Below are positions 44,701 to 55,671 of a stretch of 64,000 bases of DNA, piece by piece. The stretch is from assembly GCF_008728515.1 (NCBI RefSeq), contig NC_044995.1, forward strand, positions 44,405,435-44,469,434. Direction: 5' to 3'. Below the pieces are notes generated by a model. That model saw nothing but the letters and a program-made list of their open reading frames with translations. It made no database searches and was not told where the DNA came from. The translations under genes were made by a program, and so were the position numbers. Every line of letters starts with the position of its first letter. Position 1 is the first letter of the stretch. The stretch is from Papio anubis. Taxonomy: Eukaryota > Chordata > Mammalia > Primates > Cercopithecidae.

Positions 44701-45499
44701 AAGCTTTCTGTGCTTGACTTCAGAACGAGAAAACATAATAAAGACAGTGTCCTTGAATTTCCCTAAAATCCTCCACGTGGCCTGTCCTCACTGATGTAGC
44801 TTCATCATTGTCACATCAAGGATATACCAAGGTCTTTTGTGTCTTCCCTGGCCTGTAGCCTGGTGGTGTGCCAAGATTAGCCCAGAACATACTGTCTCCA
44901 GGAGGAAGAGACTCACTTCTGCATTCTTCTCAGGGCTTCGCTGTTCTCTGAAGGACAGGATAATCAAACCATTTCCTGCCGTTTGGGTGAGAAATAGCAG
45001 GGTTTTCTCTCTTCGGCAGTGAGTCAGATTTCCTACGCACATCACAGACTTTCTGTTCACGCTGTTAGCTTCTTCCATGAGCTATTTTGGGGGCCGTAAC
45101 TGAGTTGCAAAAATCTGTTTCCTGGTTTTTGTATTGAGGTTTTATGTTTTGTTTTAAAAACACACACACGCACACACCACAAAACAACACAAAAACAAAT
45201 CAGAAACAGACACATATCAAGAGGCCTTGAGCTGACCTGCTTACGTCAAGTATCTTCCTCTTCAGACTTGAGAATTAGCCAAGCGAGAGTGTTGTGGTGG
45301 GAAATTTTATTTCCCTGGGTGGAGAGGGCGGGAAGGAAAACAAGCTGTGATTTCAGTTCTTACGACTCTTTCTTTGAGTGTTTGTGAAACCTGCAAGTAC
45401 AATATGTTTTGTTTTGCTTGTTGTTGATAAAAACCTACCAACAAAACCTTTTGGCTTTATTGACCAAAAGGGTCTATAAATCACCTTTGCATACCAGAC

Positions 45500-45530
<31 letters not shown>

Positions 45531-45892
45531 GGCCAGTGTATTCCCAAGATTGAGGAAATGACCATATTCCTTTTGATTCTTTTCTAAAATCGCATTTGAA
45601 ATTAAAAAAAAAAAAATGGGTTAATATCTCCTGGCAAGACGTTTGTTTAAAAGACATTGGCCTTAAATAAAAGGCATTTTTGCCTCACCTTAACTACGGC
45701 CTGAGACATATAGCAGCCTCCTTTGATTTTCTCACTGATGATGTAGGAGATGCTAAAACAAAAACTCTGAGAAACTGACAGCACATCTTTGGCACCGGAG
45801 ACCTTTCCTGAATGGAAGAAAACAAAGGAGAGGATGGTGCATTGTCGCAGTATTTCATTGCGTAGGTTTAAAAAAATTAATATTTTTATTTC
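44701..45892. other. Intron 3, about 1.2 kb single-copy-like DNA
   Basis: No recognised interspersed repeat. Contains a short (CA)n (about 45162-45182) and a T30 run at 45505-45530. No supported ORF. Confidence 0.5.
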
Positions 45893-45898
45893 TGAAGC

Positions 45899-46074
45899 TT
45901 TTAATTAATTAATTAATTTATTTATTTTGTGACAGAGCCTCACTCTGTCACCCAGGCTGGAGTGCAGTGGCATGATCTCGGCTCACTGCAACCTCTGCCT
46001 CCCGGGTTCAAGCAGTTCTCCTGCCTCAGCCTCCCAAATAGCTGGGATTACAGGTGTGAGCCAACAAGCCCGGC
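45899..46074 (-). mobile_element. Alu, reverse, internally deleted
   Basis: (TTAA)n head. About 130 bp missing between cagctgggattacag and the 5' end. Confidence 0.9.
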
Positions 46075-46090
46075 CAATGTCTTTTGTTAG

Positions 46091-46392
46091 TGCTTTTGTT
46101 TTTTTGAGATGGAGTTTCATTCTTGTTGCCCAGACTGGAGTGCAATGGTGCGATCTCGGCTCACTGCAACCTCAGCCTCCCGGGTTCAAGTGATTCTCCT
46201 CCCTCAGCCTCTGAGTAGCTGGGATTACAGACATCTGTCACCATGCCCTGTTAAATTTTTTCTTGTATTTTTAGTAGAGACGGGGTTTCACCATGTCGGC
46301 CAGGCTGGTCTCGAACTCCTGACCTCAAGTGATCCGCCCACTTCGGCCTCCCAAAGTTCTGGGATTACAGGTGTGAGCCACCTTACCTGGCC
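46091..46392 (-). mobile_element. Alu, reverse orientation
   Basis: Full length. A ctgaagctttt direct repeat (about 45893 and 46392) brackets this and the preceding Alu together. Confidence 0.93.
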
Positions 46393-46569
46393 TGAAGCTT
46401 TTCTTTTTATCTTATGAAAGACTTTATAGGACTGTGGCATTTTCGAATATGGTTTGTTATCAAATAGGGCCAGATGTTTTCTTCCATTCTGGTGGCTTAT
46501 CTGGGAAAGAGTTCTTGATGTTTTCAGAGCAGAGTTCTGGGAACTCATGTGGATTTGTTAAAAGGTCTT

Positions 46570-46875
46570 GGCCAGGTGCAGTGGCTCATGCCTGTAATCC
46601 CAGCACTTTGGGAGGCCGAAGTGGATGGATCACCTGAGGGCAGGAGTTTGCGATCAGCCTGGCCATCATGGTGAAACCCCATCTTTACTTAAAATACAAA
46701 AAAAAAAAAAAAATTAGCCGGGCATGGTGGTGCATACCTGTTATTCCAGCTCCTCGGGAGGCTGAGGCATGAGAATTGCTTGAACCCAGGAGGCGGAGGT
46801 TGCAGTGAGTTGAGATCACGCCCTTGCACTTCAGCCTGGGTGACAAGAGTGAAACTGCATCTCCAAAAAAAAAAA
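46570..46875 (+). mobile_element. Alu, full length
   Basis: Flanked by aaaggtct repeats. A forward copy facing the reverse pair upstream. Confidence 0.93.
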
Positions 46876-46879
46876 AAAA

Positions 46880-47189
46880 GGTCTCACCGTCTACTGTCAT
46901 TCCAAAGTACCTGCTGGGATGTAATAGCACAGTGCTGCTTCCTGAGATGAGGAAGATCAGATATTTGTGATGGATAAATTTTCAATGAGTACGGGACATC
47001 CATTGGGAAGGGGAGAATGACCTAAAATCCTTGACTCTTCTTGGCCTTTCTCACTTCTTCCTGTTAAGCTGAGGTCTCAAATTTGTCTACAACTCCATCT
47101 ACTTCACCATCATGTCTGACCCAGTCCCCTTGAACAATCTCTTTGCTCCTGCTTCCATTCTAGTGACACTGGTTAAAAGTGGCCACCTG
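46880..47189. other. Intron 3, no recognised feature
   Basis: Single-copy-like DNA. Confidence 0.5.
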
Positions 47190-47690
47190 GGCCGGGGGTG
47201 GTGGCTTACGCCTGTAACCCCAGCACTTTGGGAGGCCGAGGTGGGTGGATCACCTGAGGTCAGGAGTTCGAGACCAGCCTGACCAACATGGTGAAACCCC
47301 ATCTCTACTGAAAATACAAAAATTAGCCAGGCGGTTGGCCGGGCGCGGTGGCTCAAGCCTGTAATCCCAGCACTTTGGGAGGCCAAGACGGGCGGATCAC
47401 GAGGTCAGGAGATCGAGACCATCCTGGCTAACACCGTGAAACCACGGTGAGCTGAGATCCGGCCACTGCACTCCAGTCTGGGCGACAGAGCAAGACTCCT
47501 TCTCAAAAAAAAAAAAAAAAAAAAATTAGCCAGGCATTGTGGCAGGCGCCTGTCATCCCAGCTACTCGGGAGGCTGAGACAGGAGAATTGCTTGAACCTG
47601 GGAGATGGAGGTTGCAGTGAGCCGAGATTGTGCCACTGCGCTCCAGTCTCGGTGACAGAACGAGACTGTCTCGAAAGAAAATATAAAAGT
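47190..47690 (+). mobile_element. Alu split by a young deleted AluYR
   Basis: Outer Alu arms at 47190-47336 and 47524-47690, bracketed by aaaagtggccacctgg / aaaagtggccatctga. The inner element (47337-47523) is AluYR-like (gagatccggccactgc) but jumps from gtgaaacc to acggtgagctgag, losing about 130 bp around the linker. aattagccaggc is duplicated either side. Confidence 0.93.
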
Positions 47691-47699
47691 GGCCATCTG

Positions 47700-48050
47700 A
47701 TCATATGCCATGTCCTTCCCTAAAACCCCCCAGTGGCTCCCCAAGACCAGTGGACAGAATCCAAACTCTTTATCGAGAAGACTCTGCCAGTTCTTATTCT
47801 AATTTCATTCCAGTGCCTCTTGGCCATGGCTGTAACCGCAGGAGTTTTCCTCCAGCTTGCTACATCTGCTTTCCTCTGTGCCTTTGCATTAGCTGTTCCC
47901 TCTTCCTAAAATGCTTGTCCCTTAATTTGAGAATGACCCACTTTTTGTCCTGGTCGTCTCCTTGGCAAATCCTTCCTGTATGAATCAGTCATCCATGCAC
48001 TATTCTCTGTCACATCATTTAGTTTTAACTCTTTGATTTGTCACTAGCTG
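47700..48050 (+). mobile_element. L2 LINE fragment
   Basis: cccagtggctccccaagacc, gaatccaaactctttat, ctctgtgcctttgcattagctgttccctc, aatccttcctgtatgaa: the familiar L2 3' order. Confidence 0.8.
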
Positions 48051-48066
48051 ATATTTTTATTATCAG

Positions 48067-48366
48067 TTTTTTTTTTTTTTTTCTTGAGACAAGGTCTTGC
48101 TCCATCACCCAGGCAAGAGTGCAGTGGCACCCACATGGCTCACTGTGGTCTCAACCCCCTGGGCTCAAGAGATCCTCCTGCCACTGCCTCCTGAGTAGCT
48201 GGGACTATAGGCACATACCACCACACCTGGCTAAAAAAAATTTTTGTAGTGATAGGGGTCTTGCTATATTCCCCAGGCTCGTCTTGAACTCCTGGGCTTA
48301 AGCGAGCCTCCCACCTTGGCTTCCCAAAGTGCTGCAATTACAGGACCTGAGCCACTGCACCTAACC
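48067..48366 (-). mobile_element. Alu, reverse, old
   Basis: Diverged full-length copy ending cctgagccactgcacctaacc. Confidence 0.9.
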
Positions 48367-48419
48367 TTTGTTGTCAATTTATTTACTCTCCTCAACCAGC
48401 TTATAAGCTTTGGGAGTGT

Positions 48420-48800
48420 ATCAGCTAGCCCTTGCTGTGTAACGAAACCACCTCAGTGCTTAGTGGCTTCAAACACTCCCTTAGGAGCTCTGATGATTTT
48501 GTGTGTTGACTGAAGGTTTGTCTGGCCTGGGCCTGTTTAGCTATGGCTGATGGTTTAGGAGAGCCTCTTGGGTCTTAGATGGTCAGCGGGGGTCTCTCTC
48601 CATAAGTCTCTCACTCCAGCAGCCAGGAAGGACAGACCTCAGCGTTCAAGTGCTTTTCAAGCCTCAACTTGTATCACGTTTGCAAATATCCCATTGGCCA
48701 AAGCAAGCCATATGGCCAAGCCCAGATTCAACAGGTGGGAACATAGACTCCACTTCTTGGTGGGAGAGGCTGCAAAGAACTCGTGGTCATTTATAATTTC
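48420..48800 (+). repeat. Ancient interspersed repeat remnant
   Basis: cccttgctgtgtaacgaaaccacctcagtgcttagtggcttcaa at the 5' side, and ttggccaaagcaagcca plus cagattcaacaggtgggaac at the 3' side, is a recurrent old-repeat pattern. Family not assigned. Confidence 0.45.
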
Positions 48801-48857
48801 CCACTGGGAAAACGTATTATTGGCTTTGTTCACTCATGTATACTGGCAGCTGAGAAC

Positions 48858-49068
48858 AGGGGTTGGCCAAGGGCCAGATAGTAAATATTTTCAGCGCTCA
48901 GGGCCATATGGTCTCTGTTGGAGCGACTTAACTCTGCCTTTGCAGTGTGAAAGCGGGGTTAGACGATATACTAACCAATAAATGTGGCCATATTCCAATA
49001 GGATATTATTTGCAAAAACAGGTGGCCAACTGGATTTGGCTCCCAAGCCACTGTTTGCCAACTCCAGG
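48858..49068 (+). mobile_element. hAT-Charlie-like fossil
   Basis: gggccagatagtaaatattt, catatggtctctgttggagc, ggtggccaactggatttggc, actgtttgccaactcc: same family as 38085 in opposite orientation. Confidence 0.75.
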
Positions 49069-49319
49069 CTTAGAGCATTGCCTGCCACATAATAAGAATA
49101 GAGGCAATAAAAGAAGTCAAACATTCGGACACTGTTTTGTTTCCGCCTCAGCTGTTCTGCCACTACCTGGGTGTACTGCAACACCGTTCTGACACCATCT
49201 TCCTCCAAAGTTAGCATCAGACGCCACAAGTTTAAGGCTCAGCCTTTCATGAGATTTCCCTTACTTCAGACACTGGCAGCATCTTAGGGATCCCCCAGCC
49301 ACCCACACTTCTGACTAAC
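49069..49319. other. Intron 3, no recognised feature
   Basis: Single-copy-like DNA. Confidence 0.45.
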
Positions 49320-49401
49320 TGGCTCTAAACTGGGGGAGTCCCACAAACTCTTTGGGTTTGATAATTTACTAGAAGGAACTCACAGAACTAAAATAAACCT
49401 G

Positions 49402-49692
49402 GCCAGTTGTGGTGGCTCATGCCTGTAATCCCAGCACTTTGGGAGGCTAAGGTTGGAGGCTCACTTGAGCTCAGAGGTTTGAGACCAGCCTGGACAACAT
49501 AGCAAGACCCCATCTCTACAAAAATTTAAAAACATTAGCCAGGTGTGGGGGTGCATGCCTGTAGTCCCAGCTACTTGGGGGGCTTAAGCAGGAGGATTGC
49601 TTGAGCCCAGGAGTTCGAGGCTGCAGTGAGCTGAGATTGTGCCAGTGCACTCCAGCCTGGGTGGCAGAGCAAGATCTTGTCTCAAATTTAAA
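49402..49692 (+). mobile_element. Alu, full length, old
   Basis: Two-arm Alu with a short tail. Confidence 0.92.
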
Positions 49693-49871
49693 AACCCTGC
49701 TATACAGTTATAGTTTTATTATAAAGCATACACATAGGGCAAGATCTGGGAGAGTTCTAGACGCAGAATTTCCATATTCCCTCCCTGTGGCAATAGCCTA
49801 TATCACCCTCTTGACATACTGACATGTCCACCAACTGGGAAGTACTACTAAGCTTCAGTGTCCAGAGTTTT

Positions 49872-50170
49872 TGTTTGTTTGTTTGTTTTGAGATGGAGTC
49901 TCACTCTGTCACCCAGGCTGGCGTGCAGTGGCACAATCTCAGCTCACTGCAATCTCCACATCCCAGGTTCAAGTGATTCTCCTGCCTCAGCCTCCCAAGT
50001 AGCTGGGACTACAGGCGTGCACAAACCATGCACGGCTAATTTTTGTATTTTTAGTAGAGACGGGGTTTCACTATGTTGGCCAAGCTGGTCTCAAACTCCT
50101 GACCTCGTGATTCACCTGCCTCAGCCTCCCAAAGAGCTAGGATTACAGGTGTGAGGCACTGCACCCGGCC
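49872..50170 (-). mobile_element. Alu with perfect 16-bp TSD
   Basis: cagtgtccagagtttt occurs exactly at 49856-49871 and 50171-50186. Confidence 0.95.
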
Positions 50171-50500
50171 CAGTGTCCAGAGTTTTAATTGGAGTCTCCT
50201 TCCTTCTGTGTGATCGATTGAAATCATTGGCCATGTGATTAAACACTGCCATTTCCAGCCCCCTCCTCTCCCTGGAGGTCAGGTGACTAAAAGCCCCAAC
50301 CCTGTGATCACAAGGTTGGTCTTTCTGGTGACCGCCCCCCACCCTAATGTTATCTAGGCCCCCACCGCAAGTCACCCCCAGCATTCCTAACCCTCCTAAC
50401 AAAAGCATTCCTATGACTCAGAAAATTCCAAGGGTTTTTGAAGCTCTATGCCAAGAACTGGGATGAAGACCAGATGCATTCTTTATGATACTACAGTCAC

Positions 50501-50765
50501 AAAAATCATTCTGAAGAGTTGAATACACAGGGGTGTGAGAACAACGGCAGCAGCAACAACGATGCCACCGATAACAAATGACTCTTGTAGCAATGGATAA
50601 AATTATGTTCTGTGTGCGAAGTGCTTTTGTGGTATGCATCACTGAGTTCCTCATCACAAGCTGTGGCATTCGTGTTGTTATTTTCAGATGAACACACGGA
50701 GACTGTAACAGTTGGGAATCTTGTGGTTTCATGCACCAGAACCCCAACTCAAATTGGCTTAACCA
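50501..50765. other. Intron 3, no confident feature
   Basis: Possibly a degraded reverse MIR at 50600-50720, otherwise single-copy-like. Confidence 0.4.
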
Positions 50766-51076
50766 GCCTGGCACAATGGCTCATACCTGTAATCCCAGCC
50801 CTTTGGGAGGCCGAGGTGGGTGGATCACCTGAGGTCGGGAGTTCGAGACCAGCCTGACCAACATGGAGAAACCCCGTCTCTACTAAAAAAAATTAAAAAA
50901 TACAAAATTAGACGGGCATGGTGGTGCAGGCCTGTAATCCCAGTTACTCAGGAGGCCGAGGCAGGAGAATCGTTTGAACCTGGGAGGCGGAGGTTGCAGT
51001 GAGCCCAGGTTGTACCATTGCACTCCAGCCTGAGCAACAAGAGCAAGACTCCATCAAAAAACAAAAAACAAAAATC
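50766..51076 (+). mobile_element. Alu, full length
   Basis: Tail is (CAAAAAA)n-like. Confidence 0.93.
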
Positions 51077-51755
51077 GAAAACTTTGATTTAGCCAAGATT
51101 AAAGGAGTTTGTTGGTGCCCATAACCAAAAAGTTCAGGGAGTTGCTTCAGGCATGGCTGTATCAAGAAGCTTAAGTGATGTACCTGATCAGTCTCTTCCA
51201 TCTTTATTTTGCTCTTTGTTGGTTTTCTTTTCAGGCAGCTTCTCCCTCACCCTTCACCCTGTGCTAGCAAGATGGCAAAACCCTTAGATACTCCAGAAGG
51301 AAAACAATTTCCCCTTCCTGCATGTTCTAGCAAAACCCTCACTGCGCTGACTTAAGTCCTGTACCCACCTCTGAGCCGCCACAGGAATAGAAGGTGGTGC
51401 TTAGCTTGTCTTGGATCTTGTGTCCATCCTGGATCTAGAAAGGCTTTGGAAGCCAAGAGCTGATCTCAGAGACCCCGTGTTGGGGGAGGACTGGCTCCCA
51501 AAGGACTCCTGGGGGCTGTGAGTTTGATGGCATCAGGCTGCAGGTTGGCAAAACCAAAGGCTGCCCAAGTCGTTTGCTGTTAAACATGGAGTCATGTTAC
51601 AGCCATACTTGCATCAAATCCCACACAGAACAGCAAATGTCCTGTCTCCTTGGAGTAGCAAGTTGAGTTCTGCCACGTTGGGATAACAGTGTCAGTTCTG
51701 CCACATCAGGCCCATGAGCTCAAGGTAATGAATGGCACATTCTCATCACCACGTG
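51077..51755. other. Intron 3, no recognised feature
   Basis: About 680 bp, possibly including old repeat debris near 51230-51400. No supported ORF. Confidence 0.45.
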
Positions 51756-51792
51756 CATTCATCCATTTCTGCACTGCTATAAATAAATACCT

Positions 51793-52243
51793 GGAGCCAG
51801 TCGTCGTGGCTCACGCCTGTAATCCCAGCACTTTGGGAGGCCGAGGCGGGTGGATCATCTGAGGTTGGGAGTTCAAGATGAGCCTGACCAACATGGAGAA
51901 ACCCCATCTCTCCTAAAAATACAAAATTAGCTGGGTGCAGTGGCTCACACCTGTAATCCCAGCACTTTGGGAGGCTGAGGTGGGTGGATCACCTGAGGTC
52001 AGGCGTTCAAGACGAGCCTGACCAACATGGAGAAACCTCGTCTCTACTAAAAATACAAAATTAGCTGGATGTGGTGGTGCATGCCTGTAATCCCAGCTAC
52101 TTGGGAGGCTGAGGCAGGAGAATCACTTGAACCCAGGAGGTGTAGGTTGCGGTAAGCTGAGATGGCACCATTGCACTCCAGCCTGGGCAACAAGAGCAAA
52201 ACTCAGTCTCATAGGAAAAAAGAAAAAAAAAAAAAAAAGAAAG
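51793..52243 (+). mobile_element. Alu with a duplicated left arm (three arms)
   Basis: Two complete left-arm units (51793-51931, 51932-52070), each ending in ctaaaaatacaaaattagctgg, precede one right arm. A single pair of aaatacctgga direct repeats brackets all three. Confidence 0.92.
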
Positions 52244-52442
52244 AAATACCTGGAACTGGGTAATTTATAAAGAAAAGAGATTTAATTGGCTCATGGCCCT
52301 GCAGGCTGTACAGGAAGCATAGCGGCTTCTGCTTCTGGGGAGGCCTCGGGAAACTTACAATCATGGGGGAAAGTGAAGGAGTGAAGGGGAGGCAGGCACA
52401 TCTTACACGACTGGAGGAAGAGAGAAAGGGGGAGGGTGCTAC

Positions 52443-52703
52443 TTTTTTTTTTTTTTTTTTTTTGACACAGAGTCTCACTCTGTCACCCAGACTGGAGTGC
52501 AGAGGCACGATCTTGGCTCACTGCAGCCACTGCCTCTCGGGTTCAAGTGATTCTCCTGCCTCAGCCTCCCCAGTAGTTGGGATTACAGGTGGGCACCACT
52601 ACACCTGGCTAATTTTTGTATTTTTAGTAGAGACAGGATTTCACCATGTTGGCCAGGCTCCCACAGTGCTGGGATTACAGGCGTGAGCCACTGCGCCTGG
52701 CCT
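52443..52703 (-). mobile_element. Alu, reverse, internally deleted
   Basis: About 40 bp missing between ggccaggctc and ccacagtgctggg. Confidence 0.92.
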
Positions 52704-52717
52704 GGAGGACATTTTTA

Positions 52718-52870
52718 ATTGCCACAACTTATGGGAGGGATGCTACTGGCATCTCGTGAGTGGAGCCTAGGGATGCTGCCTAATATCGTCCAATGCACAG
52801 GATGCCACCCTTACCACCGCAGTGGAGAGTTACTTGGCCCCAGATGTGAACAATGCTGAGGTCAGAAGAC
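52718..52870 (+). mobile_element. MER5A-like hAT fossil
   Basis: gccacaacttatgggaggga, tgctactggcatctcgtgag, gggatgctgcctaatatcg, gaacaatgctgaggt. Confidence 0.75.
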
Positions 52871-52922
52871 CTTGCCGTCGCATGATGGACTCGTGCCATC
52901 ACTTGAGACCCTGCATGGTATG

Positions 52923-53024
52923 CTGTCTTCCCAGGCTGATCTCGAACTCCCAGGCTCAAGCAACACTCCCTCCTTGGCCTCTCAAAGTGCAGAGATGACA
53001 GGCGGGAGCCACCACGCCCGGCTC
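52923..53024 (-). mobile_element. Alu fragment, reverse orientation
   Basis: Only about 100 bp of the left arm, from cccaggctgatctcgaactc to gccaccacgcccggct. Confidence 0.85.
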
Positions 53025-53111
53025 CAGAATCTACAATTTTAAGAATCAAGCAATATGCCCTATGGTAGATCGGCAGACTGTGTTTTCAGAAATATCATCT
53101 CAGGCAGAAAG

Positions 53112-53418
53112 GGCCAGGTGCAGTGGCTCACACCTGTAATCCCAACACTTTGGGAGGCTGAGGCGAGTGGATCACTTGAGGTCAGGAGTTCGAGACCAGC
53201 CTGGTCAACATGGTGAAACCCCGTCTCTACTCAAAAATACGAAAATTAGCTGGGCGTGGTCGTGGGCACCTGTAATCCCAGCTACTGTGGAGGCTGAGGC
53301 AGGAGAATCTCTTGAACCCAGGAGGCAGAGGTTGCAGTGAGCTGAGATCGCACCACTGCCTTCCAGCTTGGGCAACAGAGCAAGACTCTGTCTCACGCAC
53401 ATACAAAGAAATAGCATA
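53112..53418 (+). mobile_element. Alu ending 75 bp upstream of exon 4
   Basis: Flanked by tcaggcagaaag at 53100-53111 and 53419-53430. Only about 60 bp of non-Alu intron remain for the exon 4 branch point and pyrimidine tract. Confidence 0.94.
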
Positions 53419-53493
53419 TCAGGCAGAAAGATGCCGGAGATGTCTGAGGGACTTTGAACACCCTTATTCCTCTCTCTCTCTGCTCTGCCTTAG

Positions 53494-53642
53494 CTTGCTG
53501 TGCACCCCGTGCCTGGGTCCCTGTCCCAAGGTATGCCACCTCCTAGAAGGCGAGAAGACCATCGACTCGGTGACGTCTGCCCAGGAGCTCCGAGGATGCA
53601 CCGTCGTCAACGGGAGTCTGATCATCAACATTCGAGGAGGCA
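53494..53642 (+). CDS. INSR: INSR exon 4: end of cysteine-rich region and start of L2
   Basis: 149 bp, phase 2 in (third base of Asn298) and one base out (first A of Asn348). Encodes about residues 299-347: the last cysteines of the cysteine-rich module (CTPCLGPCPKVC) and the first strands of the L2 leucine-rich-repeat-like domain. The NGS sequon equivalent to Asn337 is present, and Ser323, altered in human severe insulin resistance, is intact. Residue 336 is Val, where I recall Ile in human. The acceptor is tctctctctctgctctgccttag and the donor A|gtgagt. It is squeezed between a full Alu upstream and a truncated Alu downstream in the same orientation. Confidence 0.98.
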
Positions 53643-53721
53643 GTGAGTGCTCTCTCTGTGGGGACATTGGGGCTGCCTGCTGGGCTCCGTGTCCATTTTC
53701 TTCCCCGCTCACAGCTCAGAG

Positions 53722-53924
53722 AAACATGGAGAAACCCCGTCTCTACTAAAAATACAAAACAATTCGCCAGGTGTGGTGGCACACGCCTGTAATCCCAGCT
53801 ACACAGGCGGTTGAGGCAGGAGAATTGCTTGAACTCAGCAAGTGGAGGTTGCAATGAGCTGAGATCGCACCACTGCACTCCAGCCTGGGCGACAGAGTGA
53901 GACTCCATCTCAAAAAAAAAAAAA
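53722..53924 (+). mobile_element. Alu, 5' truncated, 80 bp after exon 4
   Basis: Begins inside the left arm at aacatggagaaaccccgtc and ends in an A-tail that abuts the next Alu. Confidence 0.93.
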
Positions 53925-54232
53925 AGACCAGGCGCGGTGGCTCACGCCTGTAATCCCAGCACTTTGGGAGGCTGAGGTGGGCATATCACTTGAGGTCAGG
54001 AGTTTGAGACCAGCCAACATGGTGAAATCCTGTCTCTGCTAAAAATACAAAACTTAGTTGGGCATGGTGGCACATGCCTGTAGTCCTAGCTACTCCGGAG
54101 GCTGAGGCAGGAGAGTCACTTGAACCTGGGAGGCAGAGGTTGCAGTGAGCTGAGATCGCACCACTGCACTCCAGCCTGGGCCATAGACCGAGACTCCATT
54201 TCAAAAGAAAAGAAAAGGAAAGAAAAGAAATA
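53925..54232 (+). mobile_element. Alu, full length
   Basis: Head-to-tail with the truncated copy. Tail is (AAAAG)n. Confidence 0.93.
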
Positions 54233-54454
54233 CCATGTCAGGCAAAAAGGCATTCCTTTGCTTATTTCTTTAGCAAGCATGTATTGAATACTCACAGTGA
54301 GTAAGGTAAAGTCCTTACTCTGCTGGATTTTTGCACATAAGTAAATCAACAGATATTGTAAGTTCAGGTGGTGGCCTGTGCTATGAAGGGAAGTGCAGCA
54401 GGGTAATAGGTGGAATGGAAATGGGCAGCTTTTCCCTATAAAGAGCTCTGTCAT

Positions 54455-54632
54455 GAATATATTCAGCCCTGCAGGCCGGGCAATGTCTGTCATAACCACT
54501 CAGCTCTGCTGTTGTAATATGAAAACAGCCATAGACCCATGTCAGCTAGTGGGCATGGCTTTGTTCCAATAAAACTTTATTTTACAAAACAGGTGGAATT
54601 TGGCCAGTGGGCTGTCATTGGTCAACCTCTGA
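54455..54632 (+). mobile_element. hAT-Charlie-like fossil
   Basis: cactcagctctgctgttgta, gaaaacagccatagacccat, ttccaataaaactttatttt, ggaatttggccagtgggct. Confidence 0.75.
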
Positions 54633-54655
54633 AATAGAGACTAAAAGGGGTTGCT

Positions 54656-54801
54656 ATTTTTTTTTTTTTTTTTTGTAGTTTTAGTAGAGACAGGGTTTCA
54701 CCATGTTGGCCAGGCTGGTCTTGAACTCCTGACCTCAAGTGATCCACCTGCCTCACCCTCCCAAGGTGCTGGGATTACAGGCATGAGCCACCAGCACCTA
54801 G
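54656..54801 (-). mobile_element. Alu half, reverse orientation
   Basis: Only the left arm in reverse, after an 18-T run. Confidence 0.88.
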
Positions 54802-54999
54802 CCTGGGGTTGCTATTTTAGAGAAGTCTCTGGTGTGGGAAAGGAGGGTTTGAGATGATGATGGAACAAGCCAAGCAGATATATGGTAGAATAATATTCTG
54901 AGCAACAAAGGCAGCCAGTGCCAAGGTCCTGGGGCAGAAATATGCTTGACCCATTTAAGGAAGGCTAAGAACTACAGATTGTGTTCTAAGCATGATGAG

Positions 55000-55337
55000 G
55001 TTTTGTTTGTTTGTTTGTTTTGTTTTGATTTTTGTTTTTTGCGTTTTTTTGAGATGGAGTTTCGCTCTTGTTGCCCAGGCTGGAGTACAATGGTGCAATC
55101 TTGGCTCACCGCAACCTCCGCCTCCCGGGTTCAAGCAATTCTCCTGCCTCAGCCTCCCGAGTAACTGAGATTACAGGCATGCACCACCACACCTGGCTAA
55201 TTTTTTTTTGTATTTTTAGTAGAGATGGGGTTTCTCCATGTTGGTCAGGCTGGTCTCGAACTCCCGACCTCAGGTGATCCGCCCACCTCAGCCTCCCAAA
55301 GTGCTGGGATTACAGGTGTGAGCCACCGCGCCTGGCC
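55000..55337 (-). mobile_element. Alu, reverse, 130 bp before exon 5
   Basis: Bracketed by exact agcatgatgag repeats (54989-54999, 55338-55348). Confidence 0.95.
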
Positions 55338-55467
55338 AGCATGATGAGTTTTGAGCTGGGTATGTCCAACCATTTACAGCCTGAGGGTTATCTTCTCACC
55401 ATGGAGAATCATGAGAAGATTGAAATATTTCTATAGAAACCCACTGAATATTCTCTCCTTTCCTTAG

Positions 55468-55612
55468 ATAATCTGGCAGCTGAGCTAGAAGCCAACCTCG
55501 GCCTCATTGAAGAAATTTCAGGTTATCTAAAAATCCGCCGATCCTACGCTCTGGTGTCACTTTCCTTCTTCCGGAAGTTACGTCTGATTCGAGGAGAGAC
55601 ATTGGAAATCGG
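55468..55612 (+). CDS. INSR: INSR exon 5: central L2 domain
   Basis: 145 bp, two bases completing Asn348, 47 codons, then GG of Gly396. Encodes about residues 349-395, part of the right-handed beta-helix of L2 (NLAAELEANLG, the SGYLKIRRSYALVSLSFF stretch, then RKLRLIRGETLEI). Phe382 in the SFF motif, where a human mutation impairs receptor processing, is intact. The acceptor is ctctcctttccttag and the donor GG|gtacgt, a slightly weaker donor than its neighbours. The next real exon is 59717-59931. The exon-like sequence at 57438 is an assembly artefact. Confidence 0.98.
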
Positions 55613-55671
55613 GTACGTGGGCCTGAGTGTTAACTAGGAAGTTCGGGCATTAGAAAAACTTAAGGATTTTT

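Larger units (their letters stand above)
49320..50500. mobile_element. Ancient LTR-like remnant with two Alus inside
   Basis: Pieces 49320-49400, 49693-49871 and 50171-50500 read continuously (tttgataatttactagaagg ... ttattataaagcatacacatagggcaag ... gaaatcattggccatgtgatt ... gaaaattccaagggtttttg), resembling a common old retroviral LTR. Family not assigned, no coding sequence. Confidence 0.5.
51756..52717. repeat. MaLR-like repeat split by Alus
   Basis: catttctgcactgctataaa at the left, resuming as ctgggtaatttataaagaaaagag and cttacaatcatgggggaaag. This matches a very common old MaLR/LTR-associated pattern. Subfamily not assigned. Confidence 0.5.
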
